Positions 26,334 to 35,131 of a DNA stretch of 57,323 nucleotides are shown piece by piece. The position numbers were made by a program, and so were the translations under genes. Position 1 is the stretch's first letter; each line of letters starts with the position of its first letter. The notes beneath the pieces were generated by a model. That model was not told the origin of the DNA. It ran no database searches and saw nothing but the letters and a program-made list of their open reading frames with translations. This DNA comes from Carboxylicivirga sp. (GTDB lineage Bacteria; Bacteroidota; Bacteroidia; Bacteroidales; Marinilabiliaceae), in contig JAOARW010000114.1 in assembly GCA_025210475.1 (NCBI GenBank), forward strand, positions 1-57,323, in the 5' to 3' direction.

Positions 26334-26739
26334 AAACTCTTTTTACTTATTTTAAAAATCAATTGTTTTTGTTGTAATCCCCAAACTGTACCTAATTATT
26401 ATCGTAACATCAGGCAATACTACTATGCTAGATACATTTAATTTTCAATGGTTGCTTTTATGCATTATTTTTTTCGATTTTTTTTCAACCAAGGTTAAAT
26501 GCAAAAATAGGTTTTATCGATAAACGGGCAAATCTTATCGAGTTGGATCAAATTCTGAAAACGGATTTGGTGATAAAGCCCACCGATAATTTTGTGGCGG
26601 AAGCCATTTTTATGTTATGGAATAACATTTATAAGCTTTCATAGTCTCAGAAATGATGCCTCAATTGCCATATATTTTCAAAAATTAAATGGTAAAATTC
26701 TTCTGAGTTATCTACCTTCGCAGCCAAAAATAAGCAGTC
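26334..26739 (+). other. Divergent intergenic region between the FKBP gene and hrpB, with a coding-like fragment
   Basis: No full gene here. A plus-strand frame from about 26486 to a TAG at 26642-26644 encodes about 52 residues of balanced composition (containing ELDQILKTDLVIKPTDNFV) but has no plausible start codon. It could be a gene remnant or chance. The minus-strand FKBP promoter lies inside the same stretch. A TACCTTCG box at 26713-26720, one base from the -7 consensus, may serve hrpB. Confidence 0.35.
26502..26531 (-). promoter_or_regulatory. Bacteroidota-type promoter, probably for the tandem-FKBP gene
   Basis: On the minus strand: TTG, exactly 19 bases, then TATTTTTG. The match is ideal. 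The predicted leader to the FKBP start is about 160 bases, longer than usual here. Confidence 0.55.
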
Positions 26740-29223
26740 TTGAATTTCGATCCATATCAAATAGATTTACCCATCACAGAGGTAATAAACGACGTTAAAA
26801 AACACCTGAAAAAGGACAATACTCTCATCGTAAATGCGCCTCCGGGCGCAGGAAAGAGTACTTTGCTGCCATTGGCATTGCTGGAGGAAGAATGGCTCAA
26901 GGGGCAGAAGGTTATCATGCTGGAGCCCCGCCGGTTGGCAGCGCGAACCATTGCTATGAGAATGGCCGATATTTTAGAAGAAAAGGTGGGTGTTCGCATA
27001 GGGTATCGCATACGTTTTGATAATTGCGTGAGTGAAACCACCCAATTGGAGGTTGTGACTGAAGGAATCCTGACAAGGATGCTTCAAAACGACAACGGAC
27101 TGGAAGGAGTAGGGCTGATAATTTTTGACGAATTTCACGAACGAAGTTTGTTTGCCGATGTTGCCCTGGCATTAACCAGGGAAGCCCAACAAGTGCTTCG
27201 GCCGGATTTGCGTTTGATGATAATGTCGGCCACTCTGGATATGCCACAATTAACCCAATTATTAAAGGCTCCTTCAGTCGTTAGTCAGGGACGTCAGTAC
27301 CCGGTTGAAATTAAACACGAGGGAGAAAATGATGTGATGATGTTACCCGAATTAACGAGTCGGGTCGTAAGCAAAGCAGTTAAAGAGCAGGATGGCGATA
27401 TATTGGTTTTTTTACCGGGTGAAGCAGAAATCCGTTCTTGCGAAGCTATTTTAAAGAAGCGTCATGGCAATTTATCCATTCATCCCTTATACGGGCAGTT
27501 GCCACCCAATAAACAATATGCAGCCATCATGCCACACCGGCAAGGTAAACGAAAGATTATTCTGGCAACATCCATTGCCGAAACCAGTTTGACCATCGAA
27601 GGCATTAAAGTAGTGGTGGATTGTGGTTTTAGCCGAACCCTGAAGTTTAATCCCAACTCGGGTTTATCGCGGCTCGAAACAGTTGATATTACACATGATT
27701 CGGCCGATCAGCGCGCCGGACGGGCCGGGCGTTTAGGACCAGGCGTTTGTTATCGTATGTGGAGTAAAGCCACGCATAACCGCTTGCAGGAGCATCGAAC
27801 GCCAGAAATTGAAGAAGCCGATTTGGCAAGTCTGGTTTTGGAAATGGCGCAGTGGGGCGTTGATGATATCAATCAATTAACCTGGTTAAGTCCGCCACCA
27901 AAGGGGCATGTGGCACAAGCCCGTGATTTACTGCACCAGTTAGATGCATTGGATAATGGACGCATCACGACTCATGGTAAGGCGATCCATCGCTTGCCTT
28001 GTCATCCGCGATTAGCACATATGTTATTGATGGCTCAGGAAGAAGGTTTAAGTGCACTGGCCTGTGATATTGCGGCTTTGTTGGAAGAACGAGATCCTTT
28101 AGGCAAGGAAGCCGGTATTGATCTGAACAAACGCATTGATGCTTTGCGCCGTCAGCGACGCGGTGAGCTTAAAAACAAGAAACTGAGCCGCATTGCTAAG
28201 ATGGCAGAACAGTACCGTCGTTTGATAGCAGTTGACGAAGAGAATGAAGCCGTTGATCCTTACGAAACAGGTTTATTATTGGTATTTGCCTTTCCGGAGC
28301 GCATCGCCCATGCCAAACCTGGTAATAATGCCCAGTTTAAGCTGGCCAACGGAAGCATTGCAGCGGCCGGACATGAGGACGATCTGGCGCATGAAGGATG
28401 GCTGGCCATTGCGAACATGAATGCGCGAGATGGGGTTGGCCGCATTTTCCTGGCCTCGCCATTGAATCCGCAGGATTTGGCACCCATGGTTAAAACACAT
28501 GAATCCATTAGCTGGGATACCAAACAAGGTGGTTTTAAGGCGCAAACAGAATTGCGAATTGGTAACATTGTTTTGCAAAGTAAACCTTTGCAGCATTTTG
28601 ATGAAGATTTGAAGGTTAAAGCCATCTCAGATGTCATTAAAAAGGAGGGAGGCTGGTTGTTGAATTTTGATAAAGAGGTAACTCAATGGCAAAATCGGGT
28701 TTTATCTTTGCGCCAGTGGGATAAGAATCACGATTGGCCGGATGTATCGACCTCTAATTTGCTGGAAAGCAATGAGCAGTGGCTGGCTCCTTATCTGACA
28801 TCAGTTAAGAAGCCGGAAGATTTGAAGAAAATTGATCTGAAAACAGTATTGCAACACCACCTTGATTACGAGCTACAATCCTTATTGGATGAAGCTGCAC
28901 CAGAACGAATTCAGGTTCCCAGCGGATCCAATATAAAACTAAGCTACCATGCCAATGGTGAGGCACCCGTTTTAGCCGTTCGATTGCAGGAGGTGTTTGG
29001 CATGTTGGAAACACCTAAAGTCAATCAGGGAAAAATCAATGTTTTAATGCATCTATTATCGCCAGGGTTTAAGCCGGTTCAGATTACCAATGATTTAACC
29101 AGCTTTTGGGATAAAGCCTATTTTGAGGTGAAAAAAGAACTAAAAGCCCGGTATCCAAAACACCATTGGCCCGATAATCCTCTGGAAGCAGAAGCTTTGC
29201 GGGGTGTTAAGCGGAAAAAATAA
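26740..29223 (+). CDS. hrpB: ATP-dependent helicase HrpB
   Basis: This 827-residue DEAH-type RNA helicase has Walker A APPGAGKST, the Walker B box FDEFHERS typical of HrpB, motif III MSATLD, and motif VI QRAGRAGR, followed by the HA2-like region and the HrpB-specific C-terminal domain. Length is normal. The start must be the TTG used here: an in-frame TAA lies nine bases upstream, no ATG occurs before the conserved Walker region, and the predicted N-terminus (LPITEV) matches the family. The cellular RNA target of HrpB is not well established. Confidence 0.95.
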   Translation: MNFDPYQIDLPITEVINDVKKHLKKDNTLIVNAPPGAGKSTLLPLALLEEEWLKGQKVIMLEPRRLAARTIAMRMADILEEKVGVRIGYRIRFDNCVSETTQLEVVTEGILTRMLQNDNGLEGVGLIIFDEFHERSLFADVALALTREAQQVLRPDLRLMIMSATLDMPQLTQLLKAPSVVSQGRQYPVEIKHEGENDVMMLPELTSRVVSKAVKEQDGDILVFLPGEAEIRSCEAILKKRHGNLSIHPLYGQLPPNKQYAAIMPHRQGKRKIILATSIAETSLTIEGIKVVVDCGFSRTLKFNPNSGLSRLETVDITHDSADQRAGRAGRLGPGVCYRMWSKATHNRLQEHRTPEIEEADLASLVLEMAQWGVDDINQLTWLSPPPKGHVAQARDLLHQLDALDNGRITTHGKAIHRLPCHPRLAHMLLMAQEEGLSALACDIAALLEERDPLGKEAGIDLNKRIDALRRQRRGELKNKKLSRIAKMAEQYRRLIAVDEENEAVDPYETGLLLVFAFPERIAHAKPGNNAQFKLANGSIAAAGHEDDLAHEGWLAIANMNARDGVGRIFLASPLNPQDLAPMVKTHESISWDTKQGGFKAQTELRIGNIVLQSKPLQHFDEDLKVKAISDVIKKEGGWLLNFDKEVTQWQNRVLSLRQWDKNHDWPDVSTSNLLESNEQWLAPYLTSVKKPEDLKKIDLKTVLQHHLDYELQSLLDEAAPERIQVPSGSNIKLSYHANGEAPVLAVRLQEVFGMLETPKVNQGKINVLMHLLSPGFKPVQITNDLTSFWDKAYFEVKKELKARYPKHHWPDNPLEAEALRGVKRKK

Positions 29224-29231
29224 AGATAACT

Positions 29232-29269
29232 AAACGAGCTTGGTAAAATGTATAACAAGCTCGTTTGTT
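29232..29269 (+). terminator. Terminator of hrpB
   Basis: A perfect 11-bp stem (AAACGAGCTTG / CAAGCTCGTTT). The T run is short, and the hairpin may also serve the convergent zinc-ribbon gene. Confidence 0.75.
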
Positions 29270-29288
29270 GCAAATTATCTATAATGGT

Positions 29289-29894
29289 CTATTTGCGATT
29301 AATGTCAAAAATAGTACCCTCCGTATACAAATCAAGTAACTCACTACGCGACATCATGTAGATGTCATCGGCATAACAAGAATCAACATCAATTTCTTCT
29401 ATGCCCGATTTAGACGTAAAATCGTAATTATTCTGCAGAAAATAGATACTGTCTTCGCTAACTTCGAGTACTTTAATGGTTGAATAACGGCTCGGACCAT
29501 TTTCATATTCATATACATCGCCAGCCAATGGTGCTTCAATGTATTCCTTTTCAGCTTTGGCTTCTGCATTATTCGAGAAGCTTACCAATCCGATTATCAG
29601 ACCAATAACAAAAATACCAGAGAAGTGCCAAAAAGGAATTCGGGTATCACCTTTCATAGTCTTATAGGCACGTTTCATGTCGTCGTTCATTTCTTTTTTA
29701 CTGAATGTTTTCTGACAGTGGGTACATTGTGCACCTCCGGTTTTACCAATTGGAATAACAGGTATCCAAAAAATATGAACATAACGTCCAAAAACACTAT
29801 TTACTATTGTGCCTGTTTCGCCACAACTTGGACAAATTATGCGATTATTAGCCTCTGATTTTATGTGAGAAGCTCTCCACCCGTAAATAATCAT
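29289..29894 (-). CDS. Zinc-ribbon membrane protein of unknown function
   Basis: This 201-residue protein has an N-terminal zinc ribbon with two CxxC pairs (CPSC and CTHC, about 35 residues apart), an amphipathic basic stretch, one transmembrane helix at about residues 90-108, and an acidic C-terminal domain presumably on the periplasmic side. Such zinc-ribbon proteins are common in Bacteroidota and mostly uncharacterised. It is divergent from the exosortase locus; a cluster of ATTCAGA half-sites lies between them. Confidence 0.75.
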   Translation of the reverse strand: MIIYGWRASHIKSEANNRIICPSCGETGTIVNSVFGRYVHIFWIPVIPIGKTGGAQCTHCQKTFSKKEMNDDMKRAYKTMKGDTRIPFWHFSGIFVIGLIIGLVSFSNNAEAKAEKEYIEAPLAGDVYEYENGPSRYSTIKVLEVSEDSIYFLQNNYDFTSKSGIEEIDVDSCYADDIYMMSRSELLDLYTEGTIFDINRK

Positions 29895-29971
29895 ATGTAT
29901 ATGTTAAAAAGTTCAGATATAAAAATAATCAGCATATTGAATAATAGGAAACAACTTAAGTATAGATTTAT

Positions 29972-30009
29972 TCTGAATTATTCAGATTGAAATTAAAGTT
30001 CTGAATAAT
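29972..30009 (+). repeat. Cluster of TCTGAAT/ATTCAGA inverted half-sites
   Basis: A 15-base palindrome, TCTGAATTATTCAGA, is followed 13 bases later by TCTGAATAAT, which pairs perfectly with the overlapping ATTATTCAGA. The three half-sites lie between two divergent genes and look like an operator array or an alternative-hairpin element. Confidence 0.5.
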
Positions 30010-30084
30010 AAGGTTATAAATCAGGTTGTCTTGCTTTGTGATTAAAAATTCGAGCTACGATACCTAAATTTTTAAAAAGAAATC

Positions 30085-30126
30085 TTGCAAAAACAAAATC
30101 TAATCATTTACTTTGAAATTCAAAGA
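30085..30126 (+). promoter_or_regulatory. Promoter and candidate operator O1 of the exosortase N locus
   Basis: TTG at 30085-30087, then 20 bases, then TTACTTTG (one mismatch to TAnnTTTG). The end of the -7 box is part of a palindrome ACTTTG-AAATT-CAAAGA at 30110-30126. A repressor bound there would block the promoter. A close copy lies before the VIT gene. Confidence 0.6.
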
Positions 30127-30134
30127 ACTTTTGA

Positions 30135-30776
30135 ATGATGGATGCACAAGAACAATTGAATCAATTAACCGAGATCAGATCATTAATGGAGCGATCCAGC
30201 AAATGTTTGTCATTAAGTGGATTATCAGGTGTGTCGGCCGGCTTGATTGCCTTGTTAAGCGGTACTTATACCTGGTGGTATGTAGGGCAGGGAGCCTTTG
30301 TTTCACCCATCCAGGTGACGAATAACTTCTTTGGTTTTCCCATTACCAGTAAACCATTTATTCATGTTGTTCTGATTGCAATGCTGACGTTTGTTTTGGC
30401 CATTAGTTTCGCGTTGTTTTTTACCTGGCAGAATAGTAAAAAGAAAAACCTAAAGATTTGGGATGCTTCCACAAAGTACTTTCTAATCAACTTGTTTATT
30501 CCTCTTGTTACCGGTGGCTTATTTTGCCTGGCATTAACCTATCATGGCGAATTGTATCTGTTGGCTTCCTGTACTTTAATTTTTTATGGTTTGGCGTTGA
30601 TCAATGCCAGTCGATTTACTCATCGCGAGATCAGATACATAGGTATATCCGAAATATTATTGGGATTAATCAGTCTGTTCTTTATTGGTTATGGTGTGGT
30701 ATTTTGGCTTATTGGTTTTGGAGTTTTACACATTGTGTATGGGGTAAGTATGTACCTAAAGTACGAAAGAAATTAA
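30135..30776 (+). CDS. Small polytopic membrane protein, first gene of the exosortase N locus
   Basis: This 213-residue protein has a soluble N-terminus of about 25 residues followed by five or six hydrophobic helices and a short basic tail. No catalytic motif is visible. It starts at one of two adjacent ATG codons, and the regulator gene begins 12 bases after its stop, so the two form an operon. Its position directly upstream of a winged-helix gene suggests a membrane partner or sensor for that regulator, but this is inference. Confidence 0.8.
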   Translation: MMDAQEQLNQLTEIRSLMERSSKCLSLSGLSGVSAGLIALLSGTYTWWYVGQGAFVSPIQVTNNFFGFPITSKPFIHVVLIAMLTFVLAISFALFFTWQNSKKKNLKIWDASTKYFLINLFIPLVTGGLFCLALTYHGELYLLASCTLIFYGLALINASRFTHREIRYIGISEILLGLISLFFIGYGVVFWLIGFGVLHIVYGVSMYLKYERN

Positions 30777-30788
30777 AGGTACAGACTT

Positions 30789-31091
30789 ATGAAGAACATT
30801 ATTGATAATTTAAGCAAGCTCTTTGAAAGCCGTCTTCGGCTTGGTATTATGGCCATATTAATGGTTAACGACTGGGTAGACTTCAATACCCTCAAGGAGC
30901 ATCTGAATGCCTCGGATGGTAATCTGGCCAGTCACTTAAAGGCTTTGGAAAAACACGAACTCATTATTGTGAGTAAGCAATTTGTTGGCCGGAAACCAAA
31001 AACAACCTACCAGGCAACAGGTTTGGGAAGGCAACTATTTCAAAAACACCTGGATGGATTAAATAATTTGATTCAAAATATCAACACCTAA
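30789..31091 (+). CDS. Winged-helix transcriptional regulator
   Basis: This 100-residue protein is almost entirely one winged-helix DNA-binding domain, similar to the small ArsR/MarR-like regulators: a first helix ESRLRLGIMAILM, recognition region LKEHLNASDGNLASHLKALEKHELI, and a wing VGRKPKTTYQAT. It has no ligand domain and no metal-binding cysteines. It lies between two copies of the ACTTTG-N5-CAAAG palindrome and is the obvious candidate to bind them, controlling itself and the VIT-exosortase genes. Confidence 0.9.
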   Translation: MKNIIDNLSKLFESRLRLGIMAILMVNDWVDFNTLKEHLNASDGNLASHLKALEKHELIIVSKQFVGRKPKTTYQATGLGRQLFQKHLDGLNNLIQNINT

Positions 31092-31107
31092 TTTTTTTTA
31101 AATCTAC

Positions 31108-31124
31108 ACTTTGAAAAACAAAGT
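31108..31124 (+). promoter_or_regulatory. Candidate operator O2 before the VIT-domain gene
   Basis: A palindrome ACTTTG-AAAAA-CAAAGT with the same arms and spacing as O1. TACACTTTG overlaps its left arm and resembles a -7 element with one extra base. It begins 16 bases after the regulator stop and ends 19 bases before the VIT-gene ATG. Confidence 0.6.
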
Positions 31125-31143
31125 ACTTTTAAAATCATCTAAA

Positions 31144-33627
31144 ATGAAAACAAAACTGACGCCCGTTCAAAAAATCGGACTGATTTTATTAGCAATCAGT
31201 ATGCTTATATTCCACTTTGTGCCTTCTACCAATTCAAACTTAGCAGGTATGGCGCTGCTTAATTATGGTATTTCTGCATTTTATTTTCTTATGTCCTTTA
31301 TTGCTTGGCCCACTAAAACCAATTTCTTCAGGATGGTGCGATCACGTATTAACTGGCACATTTTAATGGCTTTGCTGCTGGTAAGTTGTTTTAGCCTGAA
31401 TAAAGATATACATGTATTTGCCCTCACGCCATTATGGCTGCAATTGGCCTTAATACCAATCCTATTTGCCTTTGTGCTGATAGCATTTAGCGAACAGTTT
31501 CCACAATGGCTTTCTTATACCTTATCCTTTATTGTGGGTATAGGGGCTGTGCTTTTTACCTATTATGCCATCGTACTATTGCCTACCATTCCCTTTGCCA
31601 TCATTGGTTTAATCCTGTTGGGTATTTCCATTCATTTGGTGGTTCCGCTTATTATGGTGGCCATGATCATCCGTTGTACAGTATCCGGGAAATGTTTAAA
31701 TGTTATTCCCCGGGCCATTTTAAGTGGCATGGCAGTAGCCATTTTAGGTCTTGCTATATATGTTGGTTTGTATAGGTATCATGCCAATAAAATAGAATCG
31801 GCACGAGAAGAAATTGTTTTAAATGAATCGGACGAATTACCCGAATGGGTGCAGTATGCTCAATTATGTAGCTCCGAATTCTGGGCCAAACGTATAATCG
31901 GAACAGGCTTGCTATACGAAAAGCACAGCAACGATTGGTGGGGGCTTAATTTTAACCCGGGATCATTTTCCGAGGTTGCCGAGCACGATCCCTTGGTGGC
32001 AACCGCTGCTTTATCTGGTTCACCATTGGATTTAAGCACAAAGGAGAAAGTGAAAGTTCTGTCATCGAGCACAGGAACACGCCATTATGCCTATGAAAAG
32101 TTATGGTCGGGTAAAGACTTGCAAGTTTTAAAAACGCTGACAGATGTGCGCTTGTATCCTGATTTCCGGATGGCCTATTTCGAAAAAACATTCTGGATTG
32201 AGAACACCAACAATTGGCAACGCAGTCAGCAAGAGGCTCTGTTTACCTTTTACTTGCCCGAAGGTGCAGTGGCTTCGTCTTTATCTTTATGGATTGATGG
32301 AAAAGAGGAGAAATCGCGGCTAACCACGCGTAAAAAAGCCACCAATGCTTACAAAACAATTGTGGGTGTGGAGTCGCGCGATCCGGTGGTATTGCACTGG
32401 CAGGAGGGCAACCGATTAACGGCCACCATATTTCCTTGTACACCAGCCGAAGCACGTCGTGTTAAAATTGGCATAACAGCCCCCTTGAGAATGCAAGGCA
32501 ATCAATTGGTGTTTGATGCCATGGCCTTCTCCGGCCCCGATGACAGTAAAGCCAGTGAGATTATCCATTTAAAGGTAATTGGCGACGAGATAAACCTCGA
32601 TTTGCCAAGAGGATTCAAAGACAAAACGGGGGGGCAATATTTGTACAATGGCAGACTATTGAAAGAATGGCAAGCCAGCATTTCGGCATCGGCTTTAAGT
32701 ACCAAAGCGTTTCAGTTCAATCATAAAGTCTATCGTATTAAGCCACTTATAGCTGGTTCTTACCTAAATCCTTCTGTCATTTATCTGGATATTAATCGGG
32801 AGTGGGAGAAAGATGAAGTTGAAGCCATCTTGTTACAAGCGTCAGAACAGGAAGTATATGTGTACACCAATCGATTACTTAAACTGGAGTTGGCAAATCT
32901 GGATGAAGCCTATGATATCTTGTCCGATCGGGCATTTAGCTTATTTCCAGTGCACAAAATTAAGAATAGGTCCAGTGCTTTGTTAATTACCAAAGGACAG
33001 AAAAATTCGCCCATTCCTTCGGAATTAGGGACTTGCAATTTTCATGAGGAGCTATTGTATGCCATGCAAAATGAAACTGAATCCTTGCCTTGTTTGGTAA
33101 TTGATCAAAAAGCATCTGATTACATCAATAGTCTGAATCAATACCAATTAATCAATGCTCAGCCCATCAGCATGTATCAATTGCTGCATCATCCCGTTGA
33201 CCGTTGGTACAGTCAAATTCAATTGGATGATCAAAGCATTGCTATACCTGCATCCGATATGAGCATTAGCTGCACCGATGAAGATGTTTCTGAAATCGTG
33301 GAGACCGGAGCCCCTTCACATTTATTGCGTTTGTATAATTATCATTCCATCATTCGCCAGGCCGGGCATTTATTCCTGACCAATGCCGAAGAAATCACTG
33401 ATGATGTTTACCGATTATGTGATGAAGCCTATGTGGTGTCGCCTGTTTCGAGCCTGATTGTATTGGAAACGCAAAAAGATTACGAGCGTTTTGACATTGA
33501 TGAAAGTGTGGATAGCCTTAAAAATGCCAATCTGAAAGATTCAGGAGCCGTTCCTGAGCCACATGAGTGGGCATTGATCGCCCTGGTGTTTGTATTAATA
33601 AGCTTTTTCTATTTCAAATTCAGATAA
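31144..33627 (+). CDS. XrtN-system VIT domain protein with VPEP C-terminal sorting signal
   Basis: This 827-residue protein is the presumed substrate of the neighbouring exosortase N. About seven hydrophobic helices occupy the first 215 residues. A VIT (vault/inter-alpha-trypsin) domain follows at about residues 335-450 (YPDFRMAYFEKTF to the RRVKIGITAPL block). The C-terminal 25 residues are a sorting signal: VPEP, a hydrophobic helix and a short basic end. The ATG is preferred to a TTG 11 codons upstream, because that TTG lies inside the operator. The exosortase gene begins five bases after the stop. A VPEP tail on a protein that also has an N-terminal membrane bundle is unusual. Confidence 0.92.
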   Translation: MKTKLTPVQKIGLILLAISMLIFHFVPSTNSNLAGMALLNYGISAFYFLMSFIAWPTKTNFFRMVRSRINWHILMALLLVSCFSLNKDIHVFALTPLWLQLALIPILFAFVLIAFSEQFPQWLSYTLSFIVGIGAVLFTYYAIVLLPTIPFAIIGLILLGISIHLVVPLIMVAMIIRCTVSGKCLNVIPRAILSGMAVAILGLAIYVGLYRYHANKIESAREEIVLNESDELPEWVQYAQLCSSEFWAKRIIGTGLLYEKHSNDWWGLNFNPGSFSEVAEHDPLVATAALSGSPLDLSTKEKVKVLSSSTGTRHYAYEKLWSGKDLQVLKTLTDVRLYPDFRMAYFEKTFWIENTNNWQRSQQEALFTFYLPEGAVASSLSLWIDGKEEKSRLTTRKKATNAYKTIVGVESRDPVVLHWQEGNRLTATIFPCTPAEARRVKIGITAPLRMQGNQLVFDAMAFSGPDDSKASEIIHLKVIGDEINLDLPRGFKDKTGGQYLYNGRLLKEWQASISASALSTKAFQFNHKVYRIKPLIAGSYLNPSVIYLDINREWEKDEVEAILLQASEQEVYVYTNRLLKLELANLDEAYDILSDRAFSLFPVHKIKNRSSALLITKGQKNSPIPSELGTCNFHEELLYAMQNETESLPCLVIDQKASDYINSLNQYQLINAQPISMYQLLHHPVDRWYSQIQLDDQSIAIPASDMSISCTDEDVSEIVETGAPSHLLRLYNYHSIIRQAGHLFLTNAEEITDDVYRLCDEAYVVSPVSSLIVLETQKDYERFDIDESVDSLKNANLKDSGAVPEPHEWALIALVFVLISFFYFKFR

Positions 33628-33631
33628 GCAG

Positions 33632-35041
33632 ATGATGCGAAGTGTTCGACAAATGGCACTGAACTGGTGCATACATCATACCTGTATGTGCCATAAAATA
33701 ATATCGGTTTTGGAACTAATTGGTTGTTTTGTTTTACGGAGTCAAAAACTCTTATCCAAAGCCATAAACGATCATTACTGGCTATCAGTGCTGGTACTGA
33801 TTGTGTCAATGCCTGTTTTTTCAAAGTTTGGCGGTTTGCGCTTCGAACAGGTATTGTTTCTGATGGTGTTGCCATTTACGCTTGGCAAATCATCAGGTTT
33901 CCCGATTCGCATGACAGCAGCAGGAGGGGCACTCCTTCTGTTGCTGTTTTTTTTGACTCACATTTACAGCCTTTTTTATCTGGGGTTCGGTTTGGTATTA
34001 TTGCTTGGCTTGTCCTTTACCAAAAGCAAACCCGGTTATATCGCCTATGCCCTGGTGTTTATTACCACACCTGCTTTTCGCTATTTTTTTCAGGTTTATA
34101 GTTTCTCTATTCGTTTGCAGTTAACGCAACTGGCGGGTAAAGTCTTAGTAATATTTTATCCTGATGTGGAAGTGGCAGGCAATGGCATAATACTGGATAA
34201 GGTGGTGTTTAGCGTGGCACCCGAATGCCTGGGATTGAACATGTTTAGTGCAGCCCTGGTCATTGCTCTTTTCTCGCTGGCCTTTTGGTCAAGGAAATAT
34301 GGGCTAAAACCCGGAATAAAATTGATAAGTGCCAGTTTGATGATCACTTTCTTTCTGGTGCTGATAGCCAATACCAACCGCATTCTGTTAACCGTTCTGT
34401 TCAAAGCCATGCCCGATACCTTTTTGCACGAGCTGATTGGTTTGTTGGTTTTTATACTTAACATTGCTTTTCCATTATTACTGGCTGGCTACTGGTTCAG
34501 ACGATTCTATCAAAAAGATAAGCCCTCAAAGCAGGTGAAAGGCATTCCTCGCTTGCTGTTATATTTACAGATGCTAATGCTTGGCCTATCCGTTTTTACC
34601 AGTCGCAACCAACTACATACCAATGCCAGTGCTTTGGAACTTAATATGCCCGGCATGAGCTGCTCAATAGGTCCTGACCAGGTTAGGAAGTTGAGCAACG
34701 ATCAGGTTCTGATCTACATTAAACCGCCTGCTTTTTTCCTGGGATCGGATCACCACCCGTTTATTTGCTGGAAAGGCAGTGGTTACCAGGTGTTGAATGA
34801 AAATACTTGTGTGATAGATGGTCAGGAACTGATGACTTTTGAGTTGTACAAAGAAGGAGAGAAGCCCTTGTATTCGTGCTGGTGGTACTCCAACGGACAG
34901 CAAAATACCTGTCGTCAGATAGAATGGCGATTGGCACAGCTAAAGGGCGAAAAAGCCTATAGTGTGGTAAATGTGTCGGCGGCCAATCAGGAAGAATGCC
35001 TGCAAATGGTAAGAAAGGTTATTGCCACAAAGCACCAATAA
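33632..35041 (+). CDS. xrtN: Exosortase N
   Basis: This 469-residue integral membrane protein has about eight hydrophobic helices and a C-terminal soluble domain like the EpsI-type extension found in several exosortases. The catalytic triad can be read directly: Cys199 in APECLGLNMF, Arg250 in NTNRILL and His266 in HELIGLLVF. Exosortases are transpeptidase-like enzymes that process PEP-CTERM tails. The XrtN branch is restricted to Bacteroidota and is known for pairing with one adjacent VIT-domain target, which is exactly the arrangement here. The start is uncertain; a later start would remove part of the hydrophilic N-terminus only. Confidence 0.92.
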   Translation: MMRSVRQMALNWCIHHTCMCHKIISVLELIGCFVLRSQKLLSKAINDHYWLSVLVLIVSMPVFSKFGGLRFEQVLFLMVLPFTLGKSSGFPIRMTAAGGALLLLLFFLTHIYSLFYLGFGLVLLLGLSFTKSKPGYIAYALVFITTPAFRYFFQVYSFSIRLQLTQLAGKVLVIFYPDVEVAGNGIILDKVVFSVAPECLGLNMFSAALVIALFSLAFWSRKYGLKPGIKLISASLMITFFLVLIANTNRILLTVLFKAMPDTFLHELIGLLVFILNIAFPLLLAGYWFRRFYQKDKPSKQVKGIPRLLLYLQMLMLGLSVFTSRNQLHTNASALELNMPGMSCSIGPDQVRKLSNDQVLIYIKPPAFFLGSDHHPFICWKGSGYQVLNENTCVIDGQELMTFELYKEGEKPLYSCWWYSNGQQNTCRQIEWRLAQLKGEKAYSVVNVSAANQEECLQMVRKVIATKHQ

Positions 35042-35053
35042 AGTGTAAAGGAT

Positions 35054-35067
35054 TAGATTCGAATCTA
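35054..35067 (+). promoter_or_regulatory. 14-bp perfect palindrome upstream of the radical SAM gene
   Basis: TAGATTCGAATCTA, 13 bases after the exosortase stop and 65 bases before the next start codon. It could be an operator; it does not resemble O1 or O2 and has no T run. Confidence 0.35.
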
Positions 35068-35131
35068 TTGCTTATTTAGCGTTTTTGATCTTTGAGTACT
35101 TGGCGCGAAATTTTAATGACAAAATATCCCT

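Noticed and set aside
31111..31143. TTG start extending the VIT-domain protein by 11 residues
   Set aside because: The TTG lies inside the palindromic operator and on or before the likely transcript start; the ATG 33 bases later is better.
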